Positions 1 to 5,337 of a DNA stretch of 13,101 bases are shown piece after piece (positions within the stretch are counted from its first letter, which is position 1; each line of letters opens with the position of its first letter). The notes beneath the pieces are model-generated. The model made no database searches. It saw nothing but the letters and a program-made list of their open reading frames with translations, and was not told where the DNA came from. The stretch lies in assembly GCA_005877535.1 (NCBI GenBank), contig VBOM01000192.1:1-13101 (forward strand), read 5' to 3'. The stretch is from Nitrospirota bacterium. Lineage in GTDB: Bacteria; Nitrospirota; Nitrospiria; Nitrospirales; Nitrospiraceae. The translations under genes and the position numbers were made by a program.

Positions 1-12
1 CCACTTCCTTGA

Positions 13-32
13 AAATCCCGTTGGGGACACCA
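13..32 (+). other. tRNA-Glu 3'-end-like segment, possible attachment-site scar
   Basis: The 20 bases AAATCCCGTTGGGGACACCA read like the 3' part of a bacterial tRNA-Glu: end of the T-loop, T-stem 3' strand CCCGT, acceptor strand TGGGGAC, discriminator A and CCA. The bases before it (ACTTCCTTGA) do not form the matching T-stem ACGGG, and no D or anticodon arm can be present because the window begins 12 bases upstream. It is therefore not a complete tRNA in the visible sequence. Such 3'-end fragments are typically left as the far attachment site of elements integrated into tRNA genes. The tRNA-Glu identity is from memory of the usual sequence, not a search. Confidence 0.4.
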
Positions 33-84
33 GCACTTACGCGCTCCTCGCAAATTCCTGTGACACCGGCGTGACACGCCGTTC

Positions 85-93
85 TGTGGATAA
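85..93 (-). promoter_or_regulatory. Exact consensus DnaA-box sequence (isolated)
   Basis: TGTGGATAA on the plus strand is the reverse complement of the consensus DnaA box TTATCCACA. It lies 4 bases after a perfect 7-1-7 palindrome (67-81). I found no second exact box in the window, so origin function is not supported. It could be a DnaA-titration or regulatory site, or chance. Confidence 0.25.
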
Positions 94-418
94 CGCGAGT
101 CCTACCGGGCGACAGGTATTCCGCTGCTCCAAGGCCTGGATCCCGGCCAGCGAGGCGACCTTCGGGAGCGGTCGTCCGGCCTGCACCAGACATAAACACA
201 AAACACTTGTGTAATTGCCCAATCGGCGCGCCTCGTTCGCAGATGATCTGCGGAGAGGCAACCTGTCTCCAGCATCGTGATTCTTCGTTATGGGGTGCTG
301 ATTAAGAGCCGAATCAAGGCCATTATTCTAAGAGTTTGATCGGTCAATGGCATCCCAGTTTTTTTGTGAAATCTGGCCCTTCCGAATTCTCGATAGATTC
401 TCTTGAGTCTATAGAGTG

Positions 419-453
419 TGTGATTTTCATTCCCTCTATCACAAAATATCACA
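419..453. promoter_or_regulatory. Operator-like cluster of TGTGAT/ATCACA half sites
   Basis: TGTGAT (419-424) is followed by ATCACA at 438-443 and again at 448-453. The first and second form an inverted pair 13 bases apart. The two ATCACA copies are direct repeats exactly 10 bases apart, about one helical turn. The cluster sits 115 bases upstream of the promoter at 568. The half site resembles those of CRP/FNR-type regulators, but the spacing is not the canonical one, so the binding protein is unknown. Confidence 0.3.
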
Positions 454-567
454 GCGAAGGCCCGCCGAAGCCGTCAGGGCACCCTCGTTTTGAGATGTCC
501 TCGTTTTCCAGGGAGATGGTCACATCTTCCTGTCAATAAGAGAACTTCCACCTCGTAGTTGGACTCG

Positions 568-596
568 TTGACCGGTTTCACTACGGGGCGTAGACT
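568..596 (+). promoter_or_regulatory. Sigma-70-type promoter of leader module copy 1
   Basis: TTGACC (568-573), a 17-base spacer and TAGACT (591-596) fit a housekeeping promoter. The same arrangement, TTGACC-17-TAGAGT with a similar spacer, recurs at 1868-1896, which argues that the element is functional. Transcription would start near 603 and run through the leader into the ORFs at 924 and perhaps 1220. Confidence 0.55.
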
Positions 597-670
597 GAAT
601 GGTGTTGGCAAGCAACCGCCTTTTCTTTCTGCAGGTGGTGGCCATGGTGCTCCTCGGCGCACAGATCCAA
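568..670 (+). repeat. Leader module copy 1, block A
   Basis: This 103-base stretch is similar to 1868-1966. Shared landmarks in order are TTGACCGGTTT, GGCGTAGA, ACCGCCT, GGTGGTGGCCATG and GCACAGATCCAA. After the conserved ATG (644) both copies could encode a peptide beginning M-x-x-x-GAQIQ; here it reads MVLLGAQIQ. Block A includes the promoter and early transcribed region. After it, this copy carries about 185 bases (671-855, including a pyrimidine-rich tract near 700-730), where the other copy has only 23. The similarity was found by eye. Confidence 0.6.
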
Positions 671-855
671 CGGTGTGACCTGGTCAAGTGTAGCCTCATC
701 TCCACTCAATCTCTTCCTCCTCTTCCTCACGATCTGGCCTGGTTATACGGTCGCGTGCGTCCGCTCACATCAACTGAGCTCTGCGGCATAGTAGGCTCGT
801 ATATCGATGAGATAGGGACCTGGATCGATTCTCGTGGCCGGAAATCGTTCCCTTC

Positions 856-926
856 GACTCGCACAAGATGTCGCGTCGCGCGCTTGTCGCGCAACCAGTC
901 GCCCGAAGCTGAAAGAGCACTCTATG
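856..926 (+). repeat. Leader module copy 1, block B (ends at a start codon)
   Basis: This stretch resembles 1990-2060 from GACTCG to the ATG. The first 21 bases agree at 18 positions (GACTCG--CAAG-TGTCGCGT), and both copies continue through GC-rich, GCGCGC-containing sequence. The two blocks have the same total length, and each ends precisely on the ATG of a membrane-protein ORF (924 here, 2058 in the other copy). This marks block B as a 5' untranslated segment. Confidence 0.5.
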
Positions 927-1074
927 TACCCGTTCATCGCCCTCATTGTCCGGAGGCTGTTCGCCTGGATCGTCGCGATGGAGGCTTTGTGCGAAGGATG
1001 ATAGTGAAGAGCCTCACGAAGTGGAGCAGCCGGAAAAGGGTTCCGATGAACAGGATGATCGGGAGGCGGCCTAG
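924..1074 (+). pseudogene. Small membrane protein with acidic tail, apparently frameshifted
   Basis: The ATG at 924 lies exactly where leader block B ends, as does the start of the intact gene at 2058. The frame encodes 25 residues (MYPFIALIVRRLFAWIVAME... ending LCEG), a hydrophobic or amphipathic helix, and stops at TGA 999-1001. The +1 frame continues from 997 as a coherent, strongly acidic 25-residue tail (DDSEEPHEVEQPEKG... ending DDREAA) to TAG 1072-1074. One base removed around 996-997 would join the two into a protein of about 50 residues with one membrane helix and an acidic C-terminus. It may be a pseudogene, a programmed frameshift, a sequencing error, or just a 25-residue peptide. 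The Shine-Dalgarno (GAAAGAG) is weaker than in copy 2. I do not recognise the family. Confidence 0.3.
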
Positions 1075-1219
1075 GTGACTTCGAACGGGAGGAGGCCTGC
1101 GCGAGGCGCAATCAGGCGAGGCCTACACACAAAAACAGTTCGGTCATAAACTAACGTTGCTACCACGTGGGGATCTTTCAGAATCAGGGATCCCTTCCAT
1201 CCACAAGGAGGTTTCCATC

Positions 1220-1585
1220 ATGAAGACCTCGCTCATCATATGGGCCAGTCCCTTTGTTGTCGGTCTTGTTGCGTCTCTAGCGCTCGCCAATCCGAATATG
1301 CTGCCGAAACATCCGGGCTATCCGACGGGGAAATCGGTGGATCCCGTTAAAGGACAACCCCTTGCGAACGATCCTGGCCAGACGAATGCCTCGGGCGAGA
1401 AAGCACTGGTTGGATCGGCGGTATTCGACGATGTCCGCTCGTCTCAGCACCTTTCAATCAATCAAAACGACCAACGGGTGCTTGAAAAACCGGGAGCGGG
1501 AATTCTTCCAAAGGTTCAGGGGCCGAACATCAAGATCGAACCGCCTGTGAAGGAGGCAACCAAAATCAATGCTTCCCCGGAGTGA
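1220..1585 (+). CDS. Small exported protein of unknown function
   Basis: The gene encodes 121 residues. I chose the ATG at 1220 because AAGGAGG (1205-1211) lies 8 bases upstream and the product then begins with a clear signal peptide: MKTS, a hydrophobic core to about residue 22, and a cleavage motif ALA before NPNML. The mature part (about 97 residues) is hydrophilic and rich in Pro, Gly, Lys and Asn, with segments such as LPKHPGYPTGKSVDP and LPKVQGPNIKIEPP. It has no cysteines, so it is neither a haem protein nor a lipoprotein. It probably resides in the periplasm. It resembles small uncharacterised Nitrospira proteins I remember, but I cannot confirm this. A CCACGTGG palindrome (1163-1170) and a GGGATC/GATCCC hairpin (1170-1194) lie just upstream. 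It may be cotranscribed from the promoter at 568. Confidence 0.75.
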   Translation: MKTSLIIWASPFVVGLVASLALANPNMLPKHPGYPTGKSVDPVKGQPLANDPGQTNASGEKALVGSAVFDDVRSSQHLSINQNDQRVLEKPGAGILPKVQGPNIKIEPPVKEATKINASPE

Positions 1586-1867
1586 CGTCAAATCATAACG
1601 GGCAGATGGCCAGCCCGGCCCCTCGCTTGCGTCGTAACTAGGGACCGGCAGGCGATTGAAATCGTGAAATCTCATTGGGCCTCTCGGCAGCACACAGCGC
1701 TGCATCAGAGTCCAGGAACGTGATCTGTTTCACCGGAACGATGACGACGTCCTGCGCTCATCCATGTCCAATCAGACAAGCGAATTGTCGCCTTCCAGGA
1801 CAGAGGTGGAAGCGTTTATCATTGTTCTGATTCCCTCGAGCCAGCCATTGCCTTGCTGTTCTCGCTC
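1586..1867. other. Intergenic stretch without recognised features
   Basis: Between the exported-protein gene and the second leader promoter I see no gene with a ribosome binding site, no RNA gene and no clear terminator hairpin with a T tract. The minus-strand open frame that covers part of it is the shadow of the 2058 gene. Confidence 0.5.
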
Positions 1868-1896
1868 TTGACCGGTTTATTACAGCGGCGTAGAGT
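1868..1896 (+). promoter_or_regulatory. Sigma-70-type promoter of leader module copy 2
   Basis: TTGACC (1868-1873), a 17-base spacer and TAGAGT (1891-1896) mirror the promoter at 568-596. It should drive the membrane-protein gene at 2058 with a leader of about 155 bases. Confidence 0.55.
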
Positions 1897-1966
1897 AAAT
1901 AATCGTTCACAAACCGCCTCATTCTAGGAGGTGGTGGCCATGATCTTCCATGGAGCACAGATCCAA
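1868..1966 (+). repeat. Leader module copy 2, block A
   Basis: This is the counterpart of 568-670. Here the conserved ATG at 1940 is preceded by AGGAGG (1926-1931) with 8 bases between, a credible ribosome binding site. The peptide would begin MIFHGAQIQ, against MVLLGAQIQ in copy 1. That frame stays open to 2209, overlapping the start of the gene at 2058, so a translated leader could couple to or compete with the main gene. Whether the leader peptide is made cannot be decided from sequence. Confidence 0.6.
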
Positions 1967-1989
1967 GGGGATGGGCATGGCTTTCATGT

Positions 1990-2060
1990 GACTCGAGCAA
2001 GCTGTCGCGTGGTGCGCGCCCTCGCGCCTGATTGCCCGCAGTCGAAAGGAGGTCGTTATG
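1990..2060 (+). repeat. Leader module copy 2, block B (ends at a start codon)
   Basis: This is the counterpart of 856-926, separated from block A by only 23 bases. It contains the Shine-Dalgarno AAAGGAGG (2045-2052) of the gene whose ATG ends the block. Confidence 0.5.
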
Positions 2061-3035
2061 TCGCACCGCTACAACACCATCGACATCATCGTGGGGGTCG
2101 GGATGTGTGCGATTGTCTTCGGAGCAGTGCTGGTCTTTTTTGCGGCGAACGGCACCTATCAGGCAGCCATCCCACAGCCCGTCTCCATCGAACAACCTGT
2201 CGGCAGTGAACTCGGAATGACTCGGCTCCAGGCTGCCCTGGGCCAAGCCATAGTCGATCAGGCGCTCTTCGAACAACGAGCCAATCAGGTCATGGCCCAA
2301 TCTGCATCAGAATGGAACAGGGCGATGCTCGCTCACCATGATTGGCAATCACTCCCGGGCGGTCCCTTCGGGGCCGTTATGCGCCAGGCCGCAATCGTCC
2401 CAGTCGAGCATATGGCCCGCGTCCAGGCCGTCATGGGACGGGCGATTGTGAATTTCACCGCGCGCGGCATTCGAAGTGGAGTATTGTCGGCTGAACAGTA
2501 TCTTTCGGACTACAACAAGAAGATGATTCGCGCGACCGAAGCCAGCGGGCAGCGTCTTGATAACGAATTCGTATCCACGTGGCAGGCGACTCTTGGACGC
2601 AGAATTGTGGACGCAAGCCAGAACTATAGATGGAAGGCCGGCGCAATCCAGGAACAACTGGGCTCTGCTCTTGTACATGTGACGCAAGCCCAAACAGGGT
2701 CGCAAGAAGTCCGGGCTGCGCAACAAGAGCAACTGGCGAGTCTCGTGGTGGCCGCCATTCGCACCGAGGCACTGGCGGATCACGCGACCCTGCTGGCAGC
2801 CATCGAGTCTCTTCCTGAAGACACAGGGGTCCTCTCCACTAAGCCGGCGTCCTGGCCAGATATTCCAATGGGCTACCTGATTGTCGCAGTCGTAGCAATG
2901 GTGGCGGACTTTTTCGTCTGTCTCAGTTTATTTTATTCCAACACGAAGGGGTCACCCAAGGCACAGAGCGGCAAGATCGATGAGCCGAGAGAGGCAGTCA
3001 CGCAGGCCTCAACCGGCCGCCGTCGGGCTGCTTAG
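2058..3035 (+). CDS. Membrane-anchored protein with internal repeats, function unknown
   Basis: The gene encodes 325 residues. The ATG at 2058 follows AAAGGAGG with a 5-base spacer. One hydrophobic segment lies near the N-terminus (about residues 9-30, IIVGVGMCAIVFGAVLVFF) and a second near the C-terminus (about 272-293). Between them is a hydrophilic, Ala/Gln-rich, probably helical region of about 240 residues. A decamer recurs in it four times: LQAALGQAIV (57-66), VQAVMGRAIV (122-131), WQATLGRRIV (175-184) and IQEQLGSALV (197-206). The tail after the second membrane segment is short and basic (GRRRAA). This topology suggests a periplasmic or cytoplasmic loop held at both ends. I recognise no enzymatic motif. 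Expression is probably controlled by the duplicated leader module. Confidence 0.8.
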   Translation: MSHRYNTIDIIVGVGMCAIVFGAVLVFFAANGTYQAAIPQPVSIEQPVGSELGMTRLQAALGQAIVDQALFEQRANQVMAQSASEWNRAMLAHHDWQSLPGGPFGAVMRQAAIVPVEHMARVQAVMGRAIVNFTARGIRSGVLSAEQYLSDYNKKMIRATEASGQRLDNEFVSTWQATLGRRIVDASQNYRWKAGAIQEQLGSALVHVTQAQTGSQEVRAAQQEQLASLVVAAIRTEALADHATLLAAIESLPEDTGVLSTKPASWPDIPMGYLIVAVVAMVADFFVCLSLFYSNTKGSPKAQSGKIDEPREAVTQASTGRRRAA

Positions 3036-3392
3036 GTGCATGCGACGGGCCTAGAGGAATTTCGCGTTGCGACAAGTGCCGTGCCCGATGGTCGAGACCA
3101 TCGGTCTCGGAACTTGTTGTGTCCCGCCTAAATCGTGGAGAGCAACTGTCTTGGGCTGTGGCTTAGTCAGGCGGATGCAGGAAACCCACTGAATTTAATC
3201 AAAACGCATAGCACCAGAAGATAGGGGAGGGTCTATCATTATCATCAGGGGAACGAGCGAGTGCATCCGGCTGCCCTCGAGAAGTAGAGACTCGAAGAGA
3301 TACGGATTCTCTGAAGAACTGATGGTGAGCAATGTTCAACAAGTTGTTCGGAAGTTAAGTGGGATAGTACGATAACCCCGCTCAGGAGGATG
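3036..3392. other. Intergenic stretch between convergent genes
   Basis: It holds the hairpin at 3072-3117 and otherwise no feature I can support. The minus-strand frame that extends into it from the acyl-CoA dehydrogenase region (to 3245) is an out-of-frame shadow. Confidence 0.5.
3072..3117. terminator. Long hairpin between convergent genes, possible bidirectional terminator
   Basis: The core CCGATGGTC, GA, GACCATCGG (3085-3104) is a perfect 9-base inverted repeat. Outer arms ACAAGT (3072-3077) and ACTTGT (3112-3117) also pair, giving a long interrupted stem. No T-run follows on either strand, so it is not a classical intrinsic terminator. It lies 36 bases after the stop of the 2058 gene and could stop transcription with Rho, protect the mRNA end, or be a protein-binding palindrome. 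Confidence 0.4.
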
Positions 3393-5327
3393 CTATTCAG
3401 CAAGGTGACGACTACTTCCAACAGCAGTGGGGAGATAGTCAAGAAGGCCACGAGGGATGATCCCTTGGGAAAGCCATGTGTAGTAGCCTCCGACTGCTTG
3501 TTGACCGATCGTCGCAACCACCTGATCTGTATTGCGTCCACGCAATTCGTCGATCGCATGATCAATACGGAGTCTGGCTCCGGCGGCAAAGTATTCCACC
3601 AGATCCCAGACCTGTTCGCCGGCGTTGGCGCGCTCCTGTGACGAAGCCCATAACGCACTGGTCGCGATCGTGAGGAGATCTTCGCCGACCGTTTCGATGC
3701 GGGTTTGCCGACCCTGATCATCTCGGAGCTGTGTACCGTGGCGGACCATCGCCCAGAAAACGGCGGAGGCCAGACGGCGACTGGAACGTTCCGCATAGCG
3801 GAGCAGGGGAGCGACTCTCGGATGGCGAAATTCGCTTCTGTCCGGAAGTGTCCGGCTCAACCACAGGCTCAGATACCAGGGAACGTAAAATCGAACAAGT
3901 TTGAGCAATTCGACGAGCCGTGCAGTCCTACCCAGGTTCCCGCTCATATACCGCTGGGCGCGCTCCAAATGTTGGCTCAGCCCCTCCCGTGCGACAAACG
4001 GTCGCAAGATATCTGTCGCCCCTTCTCCGATCCGGTACATCTCCGCGTCACGGACTAGTTGTTCGATGCCGAACGCTGGTTCTCCGCGAACACATTTGGA
4101 GTCTGCTGTTTCATAGCCCATTCCTCCGAAAATAATCTGGGAATTTTTTAAAAATTGGATGGTTGTTTCGGAACAGAATATCTTTGCGATCGCGGCCTCG
4201 ATCCTGACGTCGTACATGTGTTGGTCGGCCATTCGCCACACAGAGGAAGCAAGGGCTTCCATCGCAAAGAGATTTGCGCCCATGTGGCCCAGCCTCATGC
4301 GTTGCGTCTGTCGCTCGCTGAGGGGCTTCTGGAAGGTCAGGCGCTGGTTGGCCCGATCGAGTGTCGGCTGCCACGCCTGTTTGGCCATGCCTAGACAAAT
4401 GGCGGGGATGCTGATCGCCCGACCGACATTGAGAATGGTCAGGGCGTACTTGAGACCTCGACCAACTTCACCGATGACGTTGGCCGCAGGGATGCGGACA
4501 TCGGTGAAAGTCATGTAGGCATTCTCAATGCCCCGGCATCCCTCGAACTGACACCGCTGTTGCACTCGGACACCGGGTGTTTCCATATCGAGGATGAAGG
4601 CGGTGTGAACCTGCTCGTCTGCGCCCTTGCCCTCTGGCACCGGGACCCACACGGTTCGCCCGGCGTGCAGCTCCCGCTTCGACGGTACGCGGGCGATCAA
4701 CGTGACATAGCGGGCGATGGAACCGTTCGTACACCACAGCTTTTCGCCGTTCACGACAAACGCCGTGCCGCTGGAATCCAGCGCTGCTTCAGTGTGGATA
4801 TTGGCGGCATCCGAGCCGGTGATCGCTTCAGTGAGCGCGAATGCCGAGATGGCTTCCCGCGCCACGATGGGCAAGTACTTGCGTTTCTGCTCCTCGGTGC
4901 CGAACAGGAGCAACGGCATGGCGATGCCAATGGATTGTGGCACAGCAACGGTCAGGGCGAGAATGTTGCTCCAACTTGCTATGAGCATGAGGGCGCGCCC
5001 GTAGTTCGTATAGGAGAATCCAAGGCCCCCATACTCTTTAGGGATTTTCATGCCGAACGTGCCGAGTGCGAAGAGCCCTTTGAGCACGGAATTGGGAATT
5101 TTCGCCGTCCGTTCGATTTCGTCGGGATCGACCTGCGTCTTCAGGAAGGTCTCCAGCTTCAGGCGGTATTCTTCCCAGACAACATGTTGTTCCGGTGATT
5201 CTTCCGGCGGGAGCAGCAGCGAGAAGTCAGGCTTGCCGACGAAGAGCCCTGCCATGAAACTGTGTCCAGTCAACCGCTCTCGGGCTTCTTCGATTCGCTC
5301 GAGGCCTTTGAACAGGTGTTGTGCCAC
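3393..5327 (-). CDS. Acyl-CoA dehydrogenase, long (VLCAD-like) form
   Basis: A flavoprotein of 644 residues predicted to desaturate an acyl-CoA at the alpha-beta bond, passing electrons to ETF. The start is the GTG at 5327, after GGGAG with about 6 bases; the frame stays open to 5420, but that part overlaps the preceding gene. Visible family features are the N-terminal helical domain with IPKEYGGLG (about 95-103), the flavin segment FALTEAITGSDAAN (about 163-176), the middle beta-domain ending DVRIPAANVIGEVGRG, and the C-terminal helical domain with FGGMGYE and YRIGEGATDIL, whose Glu (about 435) is at the catalytic-base position of the VLCAD/IVD type. About 170 further residues follow, as in very-long-chain enzymes and ACAD9. 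It is the last gene of the minus operon, 10 bases after the lyase gene. The substrate is unknown; context suggests an aromatic or branched acyl-CoA, or an accessory role. Confidence 0.85.
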   Translation of the reverse strand: MAQHLFKGLERIEEARERLTGHSFMAGLFVGKPDFSLLLPPEESPEQHVVWEEYRLKLETFLKTQVDPDEIERTAKIPNSVLKGLFALGTFGMKIPKEYGGLGFSYTNYGRALMLIASWSNILALTVAVPQSIGIAMPLLLFGTEEQKRKYLPIVAREAISAFALTEAITGSDAANIHTEAALDSSGTAFVVNGEKLWCTNGSIARYVTLIARVPSKRELHAGRTVWVPVPEGKGADEQVHTAFILDMETPGVRVQQRCQFEGCRGIENAYMTFTDVRIPAANVIGEVGRGLKYALTILNVGRAISIPAICLGMAKQAWQPTLDRANQRLTFQKPLSERQTQRMRLGHMGANLFAMEALASSVWRMADQHMYDVRIEAAIAKIFCSETTIQFLKNSQIIFGGMGYETADSKCVRGEPAFGIEQLVRDAEMYRIGEGATDILRPFVAREGLSQHLERAQRYMSGNLGRTARLVELLKLVRFYVPWYLSLWLSRTLPDRSEFRHPRVAPLLRYAERSSRRLASAVFWAMVRHGTQLRDDQGRQTRIETVGEDLLTIATSALWASSQERANAGEQVWDLVEYFAAGARLRIDHAIDELRGRNTDQVVATIGQQAVGGYYTWLSQGIIPRGLLDYLPTAVGSSRHLAE

Positions 5328-5337
5328 AGGGTCTCCC

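Larger units (their letters stand above)
33..567. other. Non-coding stretch before the first leader module
   Basis: I see no convincing gene here. A 74-codon open frame on the minus strand (37-261) lacks a clear ribosome binding site and any recognisable motif. Visible structure: an odd-length perfect palindrome at 67-81 (CGGCGTG, A, CACGCCG), an exact DnaA-box sequence at 85-93, and a set of TGTGAT/ATCACA motifs at 419-453. Base composition changes from GC-rich (1-250) to AT-richer (300-460). Confidence 0.5.

Noticed and set aside
1..32. Complete tRNA-Glu gene
   Set aside because: Only the 3' end is visible, and the bases before it do not form the T-stem, so a functional tRNA cannot be called.
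37..261. 74-codon open frame on the minus strand
   Set aside because: No ribosome binding site, no recognisable motif and a Leu/Arg-rich composition typical of chance frames.
599..1078. 159-codon open frame on the plus strand
   Set aside because: It begins at the promoter -10 region, before the likely transcript start, has no ribosome binding site there and has an unprotein-like composition. Only the short conserved MVLLGAQIQ start at 644 is of interest.
1758..2300. 180-codon open frame on the minus strand
   Set aside because: It is antisense to the leader module and the 2058 gene, with no start signal or motif.
3245..3796. 183-codon open frame on the minus strand
   Set aside because: It overlaps the acyl-CoA dehydrogenase gene in another frame and shows no domain, so it is a shadow.
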